Below, in pieces: positions 37,065 through 46,382 of a DNA stretch of 64,000 nucleotides. The stretch's first letter is position 1. Each line of letters opens with the position of its first letter. The position numbers were made by a program, and so were the translations under genes. Location: assembly GCF_000731095.1 (NCBI RefSeq), contig NZ_JMTZ01000030.1, forward strand, positions 56,647 to 120,646, written 5' to 3'. A model generated the notes under the pieces. The model was not told where the DNA came from, did no database searches, and saw only the letters and a program-made list of their open reading frames with translations. The DNA is from Lysobacter antibioticus (lineage in GTDB: Bacteria > Pseudomonadota > Gammaproteobacteria > Xanthomonadales > Xanthomonadaceae).

Positions 37065-37637
37065 TCAGGGATGCGGCCCGTAACGCGACACCGCCGTCCT
37101 GCGGCTGCCTACGTCGCGGCGACGCGGATCGTCGAATACGTCGATCACCACGAAGCCGGCCTTGCGCATCATTCCGGCCGAACCTTGGTTTTCCTCGTGG
37201 CGCTCGACGTAGATCTCGATCAAACCCATTTGCAACAGGCGCGAGACCGCCGCCTTCAACAATCGAGTGCCGAGTCCTTGTCCGCGATGACCGCGGTGCA
37301 CTACGACTTCGCCGACATGACCCTGCCATTCGATCTCGCGACCGGACGGCTGGTAGCGATGAAAGGCATCGCTCGGCTCAAATGTGACGACGGCCACGAT
37401 TTCTCCGTCGTGCAAAGCGACGACCGCCTGCGTTCTTCCTCGCCGGATCGCCGACAGATGTGCGGCGAGCTCGACGTCGGGCAGGAAATTCCAGGGATTG
37501 GGGCCGTGTTCGCGGATCAGCGCGAGAATCTCGCCGACCTGCTCGGGCATAGCGGCTTGCATCACGTACCGGGACATCCCGGGGGCGTCCGTATCGAATA
37601 GGTCGGGGGAGCGATCCCGCACATAAAAATTCCTCAT
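37065..37637 (-). CDS. GNAT-family N-acetyltransferase
   Basis: The protein has 190 residues from the ATG at 37637; a start at the later Met of MSRYVMQAAM would remove 20 residues, and neither has a strong binding site. The acetyl-CoA signature VVHRGHRGQGLGTRLLKAAV (R-x-x-G-x-G/A) is clear, preceded by the strand GEIVAVVTFEP and followed by EIYVERHEENQGSAGMMRKAGF. The acceptor substrate is not known. The gene is divergent from the Lrp/AsnC regulator with only 79 bp between them, which suggests that regulator as a candidate controller. Confidence 0.85.
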   Translation of the reverse strand: MRNFYVRDRSPDLFDTDAPGMSRYVMQAAMPEQVGEILALIREHGPNPWNFLPDVELAAHLSAIRRGRTQAVVALHDGEIVAVVTFEPSDAFHRYQPSGREIEWQGHVGEVVVHRGHRGQGLGTRLLKAAVSRLLQMGLIEIYVERHEENQGSAGMMRKAGFVVIDVFDDPRRRDVGSRRTAVSRYGPHP

Positions 37638-37716
37638 GCGACGGGATCGTGAATAGCGTATCGATGTCAGTCAAATTGCGGTTGAATATTTGCCCGCATC
37701 AACGCAAAAATCTTGC

Positions 37717-38220
37717 ATGAGCACCCCACCCCTGGTTTTGGACGAGTTCGACCACAAGCTGCTCGAACTGCTGCAGCGCGACGCTTCGGCGACCCTGAGC
37801 GAGCTCGGCGACGCCATCGGGCTGTCGCCGAGCGCGGTACAGCGGCGCATGACCCGCTACCGCCAGGAAGGCCTGATGCGCCAGGTGGCGGTGCTCGACC
37901 CGCTGTCGCTCGGCAGCACCCTGGCCGCGGTCTGGGTCACGATGGAGCGCGAGTCGGCCGAACGCCATGCGGCCTTCCACGCCCGCGTGCGCGCCGCGCC
38001 CGAGGTCCAGCAGTGCTACACCCTGGCCGGCGAGTGGGATTACCTGGTGATCCTGGCCACGACCGGGGTCTCGCACTGCCGCCAGGTGGTCGACCGCCTG
38101 TTCCTCGACGAAGGCAACATCAAGCGCTACGACACCCACCTGGTGTTCGACGTGGTCAAGCACGGCCTGGAACTACCGACGCGCGATGCGCCGCGGGCCG
38201 CACGCAAGCGGAGGGGCTGA
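37717..38220 (+). CDS. Lrp/AsnC-family transcriptional regulator
   Basis: The protein has 167 residues from the ATG at 37717. The helix-turn-helix is near residues 25-50 (TLSELGDAIGLSPSAVQRRM, then RYRQEGLMRQ). The RAM ligand-binding domain follows (VWVTMERESAERHAAFHARV, CYTLAGEWDYLVILATTG). Such proteins respond to amino acids and often control transport or metabolism genes next to them. The divergent GNAT gene and the nearby EamA exporters are plausible targets; this is inference. A hairpin directly after the stop (38221-38243) probably ends the transcript. Confidence 0.9.
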   Translation: MSTPPLVLDEFDHKLLELLQRDASATLSELGDAIGLSPSAVQRRMTRYRQEGLMRQVAVLDPLSLGSTLAAVWVTMERESAERHAAFHARVRAAPEVQQCYTLAGEWDYLVILATTGVSHCRQVVDRLFLDEGNIKRYDTHLVFDVVKHGLELPTRDAPRAARKRRG

Positions 38221-38243
38221 GCCCAGCGGCGGCGCCGCTGGGC
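38221..38243 (+). terminator. Hairpin immediately after the Lrp gene
   Basis: GCCCAGCGGC pairs perfectly with GCCGCTGGGC around GGC, starting at the base after the stop codon. There is no U-tract. It abuts the 33-bp inverted repeat at 38242-38333. Confidence 0.6.
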
Positions 38244-38333
38244 GGGAATCGGGAATGGGGAGTCGGGAATCGTAGAGGCACGAGCTCGGCAATCGCTTTT
38301 TACGATTCCCGACTCCCCATTCCCGATTCCCGC
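38242..38333. repeat. Perfect 33-bp inverted repeat of the GGGAATC family
   Basis: The left arm (38242-38274) starts GCGGGAATCGGGAATGGGGA, and the right arm (38301-38333) is its exact complement, with a 26-base loop. It sits in the 116-bp gap between the convergent Lrp and AraC/alkyltransferase genes. Related sequences occur at 61166-61336 and 63677-63718. It may act as a bidirectional terminator or be a mobile-type non-coding element. Confidence 0.85.
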
Positions 38334-38336
38334 TTC

Positions 38337-39164
38337 TCAGGCCGCCCGCTCGCGCTGCAGCAGGCGCTCCTTGAGCGGCAGGCCCCAGCGGTAGCCGCCG
38401 AGCGAACCGTCGCCGCGCACCACGCGGTGGCAGGGCACGACCACGGCGACGCGGTTGTTGGCGCAAGCCTGCGCCACCGCGCGCGCGCCACGCGGCGCAC
38501 CGACCTGTTCGGCGATCTGCGCATAGCTGCGGGTCTGCCCGGCCGGAATCTTCATCAGCGCGTCCCAGACCTTCTTCTGGAAGGCGGTGCCGATCAGGTC
38601 CAGCGGCACGGCATGGCCCTGCCCGCCCAGGGTATCGGCGACCGCGCGCAAACGCGGGGCCAGGAATTCGTCGCGGCCGGCATCGACGCGCTCCAACAGC
38701 GCCTGCGGGAACTCGCTGCGCAATTTGGCCTCCAGCGCCTGCGGGTCGTCGCCGAGCTCGACCATGCAGATGCCGCGCGCGGTGGTGGCAACCAGGGCGG
38801 TGCCGATCGCGGTCGGCGCCAGGCTCCAGCGGATCTGCTCGCCGGCGCCGCCGGCGCGGTAACGCCCCGGGGTCATGCCGAGCTTGGCCGCGCCGCTTTC
38901 GTAGACCCGCGACGGCGAGCCGTAGCCGGCGTCGTACAAGGCGGCGCTGACGTCGTGGCCTTCGCGCAACGCCGAACGCAGGCTGCCGAGCTTGCGTTGC
39001 GCCAGGTACTCGGCCGGGCTCAGGCCGAAGCGCGCGCTGAAACGCCGCTGCAGGTGCGAGGGGCTGAGGCCGACGGTCTCGGCCAGTTCGGTCAGGGAAG
39101 GCTCGCCGCCATCGAGCAGCGCGCGGGCCTGTTCGAGCTTGTCGTTGTGGGGTTTGCTGTTCAT
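38337..39164 (-). CDS. AraC/O6-alkylguanine-DNA methyltransferase fusion (Ada-like)
   Basis: The protein has 275 residues. An AraC helix-turn-helix domain is at about 10-105 (LTELAETVGLSPSHLQRRFS, YDAGYGSPSRVYES). The alkyltransferase domain follows (FQKKVWDALMKIPAGQTRSY) with the acceptor Cys245 in VVVPCHRVVR. The N-terminal zinc domain of E. coli Ada, which repairs phosphotriesters, is missing. The protein can therefore repair O6-methylguanine and probably regulate genes, but not sense methyl phosphotriesters the Ada way. It is a single gene flanked by repeats. Confidence 0.9.
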   Translation of the reverse strand: MNSKPHNDKLEQARALLDGGEPSLTELAETVGLSPSHLQRRFSARFGLSPAEYLAQRKLGSLRSALREGHDVSAALYDAGYGSPSRVYESGAAKLGMTPGRYRAGGAGEQIRWSLAPTAIGTALVATTARGICMVELGDDPQALEAKLRSEFPQALLERVDAGRDEFLAPRLRAVADTLGGQGHAVPLDLIGTAFQKKVWDALMKIPAGQTRSYAQIAEQVGAPRGARAVAQACANNRVAVVVPCHRVVRGDGSLGGYRWGLPLKERLLQRERAA

Positions 39165-39306
39165 AGCCGACAGACTAGGCCTCGTGCCGCGGCCTCGCTA
39201 TCCGGATCTTGCGCGGCGCCGGGTCGGATTTTCGGCCGTGGTTCATCGGGGCGGAAGAAGCAGCCGATGACCCGGCCTGGCGCGGCGAGACGAGACGGTC
39301 GCTACG

Positions 39307-39358
39307 CGGTCGCGGCACGTGAGCGAAGGAAATCCCGCTGAGACGCCGCTCCTGCCCT
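39307..39358. repeat. Long variant of the palindromic repeat (copy B)
   Basis: The element begins CGGTCGCGGCACGTGAGC, contains AGGAAATCC and ends GACGCCGCTCCTGCCC, matching the copy at 836-886 in all three blocks. It lies between the prc terminator and the AraC/alkyltransferase gene. Confidence 0.6.
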
Positions 39359-39396
39359 TCAGCTTCGGGGGCTATCGCTTTACCCGCGACACAAAG

Positions 39397-39424
39397 AAAA
39401 AGCGCGCCACACGGGCGCGCTTTT
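39397..39424 (-). terminator. Terminator of prc
   Basis: AAAAAGCGCGCC on one side faces GGCGCGC and TTTT on the other with a short loop. On the minus strand the stem is followed by a run of five T. It lies 24 bases beyond the prc stop codon. Confidence 0.85.
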
Positions 39425-39447
39425 CGTTTCGCGATGCGGAACCCGGC

Positions 39448-41661
39448 TCAGTCGGCCCAGTGCCCCGGCATGGTCGCGGTCGGCAATACCTGCGCCGACA
39501 GCTGGCGGTCGTTGTTGAGCAGGCGCACCGCGTCGGCCAGGATCGAAGCCGACTCGCGCAACAGCGGGTCCGGACGCTTCTCGGCCAGCTTCTCGCGCGC
39601 CGCATCCTTGGCGATATCGCGCTCGGCGGCGGCCAGGCCGTCGTCGTTGGCGTCGTCGGCCAGCGGATCGAGCTCCAGGCCCAGTTGCTTGCGTTCGGCC
39701 TGGCGCTGCTTACGCTTGGCGTCGTCGCGGTCGCGCTCGGCGCGGCGCTCGGCCTCGTTGAGCGAGATCCACTTCTTGGCGCGCTCTTCGCGGAACTGAG
39801 CGACGTCCTGCGACCACCACTGGAACTCCTTGTCGCCGGCGATACGGCTGCTGTGCAGCGTCTCCAGCTTGGGCAGCAGCGGTGCGAAGTTGCCGTAGCT
39901 GGTGTGCGGCACGGCGGCGATCTTGGTCCACGGCAGGGCGTTGTCGTAGGTGCTCTCGCCGTACTCGGTGGCGTCGACCGACACCGGGAACGCCAGGTCG
40001 GGCACCACGCCCTTGTTCTGGGTCGAGCCGCCGCTGACGCGGAAGAATTGGGCGATGGTCAGCTTGACCTGGCCGAAGCGCGGACCTTCGTTGGCCGGCC
40101 AGCGGTCGAGATCGACCAGGTTCTGCACCGTGCCCTTGCCGAAGGTGGTCTCGCCGATGACCAGGCCACGGCCGTAGTCCTGGATCGCGCCGGCGAAGAT
40201 CTCCGAGGCCGAAGCCGAGCCGCGGTTGATCAACACCGCGAGCGGGCCTTCCCAGGCGATGCCGGTGTCGCTGTCGCCTTCGACGCTGACGCGGCCGCCG
40301 GATTCGCGCACCTGCACCACCGGGCCGCGGTCGATGAACAGACCGGTGAGTTCGATCGCTTCGTTGAGCGAACCGCCGCCGTTGTTGCGCAGGTCGAGGA
40401 CCACGCCGTCGACCTTGTCGCCGCGCAGCTTGGTCAGCAGCTTGGCGACGTCGCGGGTGGCCGAGGCGTAGTCGTTGGCGTTCTTGCGGCGGCCTTCGAA
40501 GTCCTGGTAGAAGCCCGGCAGCTTGATCACGCCGATGCGCTTGGCCGGTGCGTCGCCGGCGGCGGGGATGTCGATGACCTCGGACTTGGCGGCCTGGTCT
40601 TCCAGGCGCACCTTGTCGCGCACCAGCACGATGCGGTTGGGCTTGCTGTCCAGGCCCGACTCGGCCGGCACCACGTCCAGGCGCACCTTGGTGCCCTTGG
40701 CGCCGCGGATCTTGGCGACCACATCGTCGATGCGCCAGCCGATCACGTCTTCCATCGCACCGCTGTCGCCCTGGCCCACGCCGACGATGCGGTCGCCGGC
40801 CTTGAGCAGGTTGCTGCGCGCGGCCGGGCCGCCCGGGATCACTTCGCGGATCGCGACCACGTCGTCCTGCTTCTGCAGTTGCGCGCCGATGCCGTCGAGC
40901 GACAACGACATGGTCATGTTGAAGTTGTCGGCCGACTTCGGCGTCAGGTAATCGGTATGCGGATCGATCGCGTTGGCGTAGCTGTTGACGAAGGTCTGGA
41001 AGACGTCTTCGCCCTTGAGCTCGGCGATGCCCTTGGCCATGTTGGCGTAGCGCTTGTCGAGGGTCTTGGCGATGTCTTCGGGCTTCTTGCCGGCCAGCTT
41101 CAGGCGCAGCCAGTCGTTGCGCACCGACTGCTTCCACAGCGCATCGAGCGCGGCGGTGTCGGCGACCCAGGGCGCGTCCTTGCGGTCGTAGTCGTAGCGG
41201 TCGTTGCCGGTGAACTCGAAACCGGCGGGCTGCTTGAGCAGGCCGCGCGCGTAGGCGACGCGTTCGTCGACGCGCTGCTTGTAGGTGGCGAAGATCGCGT
41301 AGGCCGGCGACAGGTCGCCGCTCTTGATCGCGTCGTCGAGCTTGTTCTTGCTGGCGTCGAAGCGGGCGATGTCGACGGCGCTGAAGAACTGCTTGCCGCC
41401 GTCCAGCGATTCGAGATAGCGCTTGTACATATCGGCCGACAGCGCATCGTCGAGCGCGCGCGGCCGGTAGGCGTAGCGGCTGTCGGACAACAAACCGTAG
41501 ACGAGTTTCGCCGCCGTGGTCTGGTCCGCGGTCGGCGCGCTCGGCAATGCCGTGGACGCCTTGGGAGCGCTGACTGCGTCGGGCCGCGCCAGCAGCGCCA
41601 GCGGAGCGGTCAGCAGGAAGCCTGCTAGCAGGGTAACGGCACGCTTGTTCTTGAGGGTCAT
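39448..41661 (-). CDS. prc: Carboxy-terminal (tail-specific) processing protease Prc
   Basis: The protein has 737 residues. It cleaves C-terminal tails of periplasmic proteins; in E. coli it acts on PBP3 and on the endopeptidase MepS, which links it to cell-wall growth. A signal peptide is at the start (VTLLAGFLLTAPLALLA). A helical N-terminal domain, a PDZ domain (about 245-330; IREVIPGGPAARSNLLKAGD) and the S41 protease domain follow. The catalytic residues match the family spacing: Ser484 in RGSASASEIF, Lys509 in TTFGKGTVQ, and Gln513. The C-terminal 120 residues are charged and helical. It is a single gene beside the envelope block. Confidence 0.95.
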   Translation of the reverse strand: MTLKNKRAVTLLAGFLLTAPLALLARPDAVSAPKASTALPSAPTADQTTAAKLVYGLLSDSRYAYRPRALDDALSADMYKRYLESLDGGKQFFSAVDIARFDASKNKLDDAIKSGDLSPAYAIFATYKQRVDERVAYARGLLKQPAGFEFTGNDRYDYDRKDAPWVADTAALDALWKQSVRNDWLRLKLAGKKPEDIAKTLDKRYANMAKGIAELKGEDVFQTFVNSYANAIDPHTDYLTPKSADNFNMTMSLSLDGIGAQLQKQDDVVAIREVIPGGPAARSNLLKAGDRIVGVGQGDSGAMEDVIGWRIDDVVAKIRGAKGTKVRLDVVPAESGLDSKPNRIVLVRDKVRLEDQAAKSEVIDIPAAGDAPAKRIGVIKLPGFYQDFEGRRKNANDYASATRDVAKLLTKLRGDKVDGVVLDLRNNGGGSLNEAIELTGLFIDRGPVVQVRESGGRVSVEGDSDTGIAWEGPLAVLINRGSASASEIFAGAIQDYGRGLVIGETTFGKGTVQNLVDLDRWPANEGPRFGQVKLTIAQFFRVSGGSTQNKGVVPDLAFPVSVDATEYGESTYDNALPWTKIAAVPHTSYGNFAPLLPKLETLHSSRIAGDKEFQWWSQDVAQFREERAKKWISLNEAERRAERDRDDAKRKQRQAERKQLGLELDPLADDANDDGLAAAERDIAKDAAREKLAEKRPDPLLRESASILADAVRLLNNDRQLSAQVLPTATMPGHWAD

Positions 41662-42044
41662 CGCGAAGTCTTCTCGGCCAAGAGGGCCGATATCTAGGAT
41701 GTAGCGGCTTTGGACAAGACCACAGTGCCGAAAGTTGCCGGCCCTGTCACGTCCGCAACGCGCGATTAAGCGTTACCGGCGTGAAAGCGGTTCAGTTTGA
41801 GCGTGATCGGCGTTAGCGAGTCGTTATCGCGGCCGGCAAACGCCTGTTTCGGCGTTCATGTCGGGCCGTCCCGGCCGTCGCGGCGGGACGAGACCGTGCC
41901 ACTGGAGCAGCCTTGCGCGAAGCAACGGCGCCGGTCGCTGCGACCGGATACCAGCCGCCGGCGATGTCGGCCGGCCGGCTTTGCGCGGGCCGGCGTTCGA
42001 GGCGGCCCTGCGGCTGCCATGCGGCTCGGGCGAGCCGGGAAGGA
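41662..42044. other. Intergenic region between lipA and prc
   Basis: These 383 bases separate two minus-strand genes. Small GC-rich inverted repeats (CCGGCC-type) occur near 41965-41985 and may end the lipA transcript. I see no gene and no clear promoter. Confidence 0.4.
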
Positions 42045-43115
42045 TCAGACCGCGGCGCGGTCGGTCCAGTCGTTCGAGGTCTCGGCGAAGCCGGCTTCGA
42101 TCGCCTGGCGGTCGGCATGGTACGAGGAACGCACCAGCGGGCCCGAAGCGACGTGGGTGAAGCCCAGCGACAGACCGTAGACCTCGAGTTCCTTGAACTC
42201 TTCCGGGGTCCAGTAACGCAGCACCGGGTGGTGGTGCGCGGTCGGCTGCAGGTACTGGCCGATGGTGATCATGTCGACGTCGTGCGCGCGCAAGTCGCGC
42301 AGGGTCGACTGCACCTGCTCCATGGTCTCGCCGAGGCCGAGCATGATCCCGGACTTGGTCGCGACCTGCGGATGCTGGGCCTTGAACTTCTGCAGCAGGG
42401 TCAGCGACCACTGGTAGTCGGCGCCGGGGCGGACATTGGTGTACAGGTCCGGCACCGTCTCGACGTTGTGGTTGAACACGTCCGGCGGATTGGTGTCGAG
42501 GATGTCCAGCGCGCGCTCCATGCGGCCCTTGCCGCGGAAGTCGGGCGTGAGGATCTCGATCTTGGTGCGCGGGCTCTCGCTGCGGACCGCGGCGATGCAG
42601 TCGACGAAATGCTGGGCGCCGCCGTCGCGCAGGTCGTCGCGGTCGACGCTGGTGATGACCACGTATTTCAGGCCCATGTCGGCGACGGTGCGCGCCAGGT
42701 TGGCCGGCTCGCTCGCATCCGGCGGCTTCGGCCGGCCGTGGGCGACGTCGCAGAACGAGCAGCGGCGCGTGCAGACCTCGCCGAGGATCATGAAGGTCGC
42801 AGTGCCGTGGCTGAAGCACTCGTGGATGTTCGGGCAGCTGGCTTCTTCGCAGACAGTGACCAGGCGGTTCTCGCGCAGCTTCGCCTTGAGCTGGGCGACC
42901 GAATTGCCCGAGGGGATACGCACCCGGATCCACGAGGGCTTGCGCAGCGCCGGCACGTCGGCGAACTGCACCGGCGAGCGGCTGATCTTGTCGCTGCCGA
43001 TCTGCTTGGCGCCGGGCGTCATGGTGGTCGACTCCAGCACCGCCGGCACGAGCGCCTCGGGCGCGCCGCCGCTGACGACGGTGAGCGGGATGGACTTGGA
43101 GACGGGGTTGGTCAT
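42045..43115 (-). CDS. lipA: Lipoyl synthase
   Basis: The protein has 356 residues. It inserts two sulfur atoms into octanoyl groups on lipoyl domains (radical SAM enzyme). Both iron-sulfur cluster motifs are complete: the auxiliary cluster Cys89, Cys94, Cys100 ([12 protein letters not shown]) and the radical SAM Cys115, Cys119, Cys122 (CTRRCSFC). The N-terminal 55 residues are longer than in E. coli LipA. It lies 126 bp downstream of lipB on the same strand, the usual order for making the lipoyl cofactor. Confidence 0.97.
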   Translation of the reverse strand: MTNPVSKSIPLTVVSGGAPEALVPAVLESTTMTPGAKQIGSDKISRSPVQFADVPALRKPSWIRVRIPSGNSVAQLKAKLRENRLVTVCEEASCPNIHECFSHGTATFMILGEVCTRRCSFCDVAHGRPKPPDASEPANLARTVADMGLKYVVITSVDRDDLRDGGAQHFVDCIAAVRSESPRTKIEILTPDFRGKGRMERALDILDTNPPDVFNHNVETVPDLYTNVRPGADYQWSLTLLQKFKAQHPQVATKSGIMLGLGETMEQVQSTLRDLRAHDVDMITIGQYLQPTAHHHPVLRYWTPEEFKELEVYGLSLGFTHVASGPLVRSSYHADRQAIEAGFAETSNDWTDRAAV

Positions 43116-43144
43116 GACGTTGCTTCGACTCTTGGCTGTTGAAT

Positions 43145-43180
43145 CCCTCGCCCGCGAGCGAGAGAAGGCTGGGGCGAGGG
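43145..43180. repeat. CCCTCGCCC-type dispersed hairpin between lipB and lipA
   Basis: CCCTCGCCC at the left faces GGGGCGAGGG at the right, with CGAGCGAGAG between. It resembles the widespread CCCTCTCCC...GGGAGAGGG intergenic element and the hairpin at 18267-18291. It may attenuate read-through from lipB into lipA. Confidence 0.5.
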
Positions 43181-43241
43181 CATGGCTACCGCGAGTCGCG
43201 GCGGCTGGCGGATAGGCGCGCCCTCATCCGCCCTGCGGAAA

Positions 43242-43934
43242 TCAAAAGCTCAACGGCGCCGCATCCTCGACGGTCAGTCCGAACTGGCGCGCAAGCTGCG
43301 CGACCAGCACCGGCTTGACCTGATCCAGGCCCGAGGGGCCGCCCAAGTCTACCACCGAGGTCACCTGCAACCCCTGGTAACCACAGGGATTGATGCGCCG
43401 ATACGGCTCCAGGTCCATGGCGATATTGAAGGCCAGGCCGTGGAAGGTGCAGCCGCGGCGGACCCGGATGCCCAGGGCCATGACCTTGGCCCCGGCCACG
43501 TAGACGCCGGGGGCGCCGTCGCGGCGGGCGCCCTCGATGTTCCACTCGGCCAGGGTGTCGATCACCGCCTGCTCGATGCGGTCGACGTACTCGCGTACGC
43601 CCACCTTGAGGCGGCGCAGGTCCAACAGCGGGTACAGCACGATCTGGCCGGGGCCGTGATAGGTCACCTGGCCGCCGCGATCTACGTGGATCACCGGGAT
43701 ATCGCCCGGCATCAGCACGTGTTCGTCCTTGCCGGCCTGGCCGAGGGTGAACACCGGCTCGTGCTCGACCAGCCACAGTTCGTCGGGGGTGTCGGCGTCG
43801 CGGGCGTCGGTGAAGGCCTGCATCGCGCGCCAGACCGGTTCGTAGGGCTGGCGGCCGAGGTCGCGCAACTGTGCGCGCGGCGGCGCGCCTACGCCGCCGA
43901 GCACGGCGGCGACGGCGTCGATTACAGCGTCCAC
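43242..43934 (-). CDS. lipB: Octanoyl-ACP:protein transferase LipB
   Basis: The protein has 230 residues. It transfers octanoate from acyl-carrier protein to lipoyl domains. Family blocks are [20 protein letters not shown], the region with the Lys ([10 protein letters not shown]), [14 protein letters not shown] and NPCGYQG with the catalytic Cys. The reading frame has no ATG near the expected start. The GTG at 43934, preceded by GGAAG, gives a family-length protein and overlaps the end of ybeD by 13 bases, so translation is probably coupled. Confidence 0.93.
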   Translation of the reverse strand: MDAVIDAVAAVLGGVGAPPRAQLRDLGRQPYEPVWRAMQAFTDARDADTPDELWLVEHEPVFTLGQAGKDEHVLMPGDIPVIHVDRGGQVTYHGPGQIVLYPLLDLRRLKVGVREYVDRIEQAVIDTLAEWNIEGARRDGAPGVYVAGAKVMALGIRVRRGCTFHGLAFNIAMDLEPYRRINPCGYQGLQVTSVVDLGGPSGLDQVKPVLVAQLARQFGLTVEDAAPLSF

Positions 43935-44200
43935 TTCACTTCCGGATGCTCGCGCAGGACCTGATGGGCCAGGTCGTACTGCTCGCGATTCTCGGCGCGA
44001 AAGCTCAACCGTACCGACACGTATTTGCCGGTCGAGGAATGCTTCCACTGGATGGTTTCGGTTTCCACGCTGATCCCGGCCTGGAACAACAGCTGCGGCA
44101 GTTCGCGCTCCAGGCCGGCGTCGGCCGCTCCCATCGCGCTGAGCTCGAACGAGCCGGGAAACTGGAAGCCGTGGTCGGGGTTGTCGGAATGAATGTCCAT
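43922..44200 (-). CDS. ybeD: YbeD/DUF493 family protein
   Basis: The protein has 92 residues. It is a small ferredoxin-fold protein of the DUF493 group ([30 protein letters not shown]), found next to lipB in many gammaproteobacteria; its function is unsettled. An ATG nine bases further upstream would add Met-Ala-Pro. It is first in the ybeD-lipB-lipA run. In Pseudomonas the same order continues directly to dacA, but here a plus-strand island separates them. Confidence 0.9.
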   Translation of the reverse strand: MDIHSDNPDHGFQFPGSFELSAMGAADAGLERELPQLLFQAGISVETETIQWKHSSTGKYVSVRLSFRAENREQYDLAHQVLREHPEVKWTL

Positions 44201-44477
44201 GGGCGCCATTATGGGTCCGCTGGCGGGGCAACCCAAGCGCAGGGATGGGACGGCGGCGTGCCGGGGGTGGAACGGCTGGCGCGGCCTGAATCGGGCCTGG
44301 CGATGCGAGGTGGCCCGCATGGAAACCCATGCGTCCACCTTGCTGTGGCGCCATCCGGGCTGCCAAATTCAGCAAGGCCGCTGCAACGACAGTGCATGGC
44401 CCGCTACTGCTCCGCAGCCGCTCGCTCCCCTCGTCCCCGCGATGCGGCCCTGCCCCCGAACGGATTCACGACACGAC

Positions 44478-45062
44478 ATGCCAGCGCCTCACGCCACGCA
44501 GGAAGCCTCGACCGATCGCCTGCTCCTGGTCCTCGATCTCGACGAAACCCTGGTCCATGCCAGCGAAGTCGAACTCGATCGCGCCGCGGATTTTCGCGCA
44601 CTGAGCTACCACGTCTATCGGCGTCCGCACGCCGAGCGCTTCATCGCGTATGCCCTGGCGAACTTCGACGTCGGCGTGTGGACGTCGTCCGGGCGCTTTT
44701 ATGCCGAAGCGGTCGTCGCGGCCTTGTTCCCGCCGCAGTCGCTGCGCTTCGTCTGGTCGAGCGAACGCTGCTCGATCAGCCGCGACTGGACCACCGGCGA
44801 ATACCTCAACCGCAAACGGCTGAAGAAGCTCAAGCGCGACGGCTATCGCCTCGAACGCATGCTGGCCATCGACGACACCGCGAGCAAGCACGCCTATAAC
44901 TACGGCAACCTGGTCTGCGTACGCGAGTACCTGGGCGAGGACGAGAGCGATGACGAGTTGCTGCGGCTGATGGCTTACCTGGATCGCCTGGCGCACGAGC
45001 CGAACGTGCGCACGATCGAGAAGCGGCGTTGGCGCGAGCGGCTGTCGCTGGCGATGCCCTAG
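44478..45062 (+). CDS. FCP1/NLI-interacting-factor-like HAD phosphatase
   Basis: The protein has 194 residues from the ATG at 44478. The catalytic motif LDLDETLVHA (DxDxT) and the following block RPHAERFIAYALANFDVGVW match the FCP1/SCP (NIF) branch of the HAD superfamily, better known from eukaryotic RNA polymerase CTD phosphatases. The last motif is MLAIDDTASKHAYNYGN. Bacterial members are less studied, and the target could be a phosphoprotein or a small molecule. It is the first gene of the plus-strand island inside the cell-wall block. Confidence 0.8.
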   Translation: MPAPHATQEASTDRLLLVLDLDETLVHASEVELDRAADFRALSYHVYRRPHAERFIAYALANFDVGVWTSSGRFYAEAVVAALFPPQSLRFVWSSERCSISRDWTTGEYLNRKRLKKLKRDGYRLERMLAIDDTASKHAYNYGNLVCVREYLGEDESDDELLRLMAYLDRLAHEPNVRTIEKRRWRERLSLAMP

Positions 45063-45226
45063 CCGCAACGCAGCCGCGTGTCGGCGATGATGAACTGAAC
45101 AGGGATTCCGAGCCCGGCCGAACCGTGGACAATGACCGCGAATCGCGCGCGCCGTCGTTCTCACCCGATGAGTGTCGAGTGGGTTATCAAAGCAATTGCA
45201 GTCGAAAAAATCAGGAAGGACGCGCC

Positions 45227-46156
45227 ATGCCCGCCAGCCAATCCGTCGCCCTGCCCTTGCGGGGCCAGTTCCGCAGTCTTTACACCTCGCTCAAGCGCGC
45301 TCGTCTGTTGGAACGCACGCCGGTGATCTTCTGTGAAGGCGATTCGTGGTTCTCCACGCCTCTGGCGATGAACCTGCTCGACTGGATCGTCTCGCCGGCC
45401 CCGGAGGACGAGGAGCGCGGCATACCGCTGCTCGGCCAGGGCGGCCTGTTCTTCCGCGCCGAGCACAGCGGCGACCACGCCTCGCGCAACGAGGACCATC
45501 CCAAGCGCTCGATGTTCGTGCCCGAGAACATCGAGGACATCATCGGCTGGTACGGCAGATTCGAGTTCGACCTGATCCTGCTCAGCGCCGGCGGCAACGA
45601 TTTCGTCGACCAGTTTCTCAAGCGCACCTTCGCCGGCCAACAGAATCTCTCCGCCGAAGCCGCGTTCCAGCGCGTGCTCGACACCGGCAAATACGAGAAG
45701 GTCCGCCAGGCCTATGCGCTGTTCGTGCAGGCGGCGCTGGCGGCCCGGCCGAATGCGCCGATCCTCGCCCATAGCTACGACTATCCGCAGCTGGTCGGGC
45801 GGCCCGGTGCGCTGACGCCGGGCAATATCGGCGTCGCCGCGCTGCTCAAGAAGAGCGTCGGGCCCTGGATCGGGCCGCACATCAACGCCATCGTCCATGC
45901 CGACCCGGCCAAGACCCCGGACGAGCGCCGGCGCTTCGGACGCATGCTCATCGACGGCTTCGAGAAGCACGTGCTGCGCGAGCTCAAGCACGATGCGCGC
46001 TTCGCCGGGCGCTTCGATTACGTCGACCTGCGCGGCACGCTGTCCGCCGAAAGCCAGTGGTTCGACGAAATGCATCCCAGCGAAGCCGGCTTCCACGCCT
46101 TGGCGACGAAGTTCCGCAGCGCGATCATCGCCAAGCTGCCGCTCGCCAAGCGATAG
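45227..46156 (+). CDS. SGNH/GDSL-type hydrolase
   Basis: The protein has 309 residues from the ATG at 45227, with AGGAAGGA upstream. Block I is IFCEGDSWFSTP (Ser nucleophile), block III LLSAGGNDF, and block V DEMHPSEAGFH (Asp and His of the triad). It is probably an esterase or lipase-like enzyme. No signal peptide is visible, so it acts in the cytoplasm or is exported by a route that needs no cleavable signal. The next gene is a propeller/PI-PLC fusion on the same strand, 226 bp away, which suggests a shared role in lipid or phosphoester hydrolysis. Confidence 0.85.
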   Translation: MPASQSVALPLRGQFRSLYTSLKRARLLERTPVIFCEGDSWFSTPLAMNLLDWIVSPAPEDEERGIPLLGQGGLFFRAEHSGDHASRNEDHPKRSMFVPENIEDIIGWYGRFEFDLILLSAGGNDFVDQFLKRTFAGQQNLSAEAAFQRVLDTGKYEKVRQAYALFVQAALAARPNAPILAHSYDYPQLVGRPGALTPGNIGVAALLKKSVGPWIGPHINAIVHADPAKTPDERRRFGRMLIDGFEKHVLRELKHDARFAGRFDYVDLRGTLSAESQWFDEMHPSEAGFHALATKFRSAIIAKLPLAKR

Positions 46157-46382
46157 CTTTCGATCCTGCGGCGCCGCCTCCGTGGCGCCCCAGCGCGCAC
46201 CGATGCCTAACGCTCGAGACCGCGCGGGCCGCGACCTCGCGGCCCCGCCCGTCTTCACAAATCCCCCTGCGAAACGCTTAACACGGTGCCGCACCGGCAT
46301 GGGCCGGTGCACGCGATCCCGTGTGGCGAGGGCCGGACGACTCGCCTCGACGTCACCCGCTATGTTCGCAGGAAGATTGCTC

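Noticed and set aside
38337..39164. Full Ada protein
   Set aside because: The N-terminal zinc/phosphotriester domain is absent; only AraC and alkyltransferase domains are present.
39319..41628. Plus-strand open frame of about 770 codons opposite prc
   Set aside because: Same reason: it shadows a real Prc protein with all its catalytic residues and has a composition typical of antisense frames.
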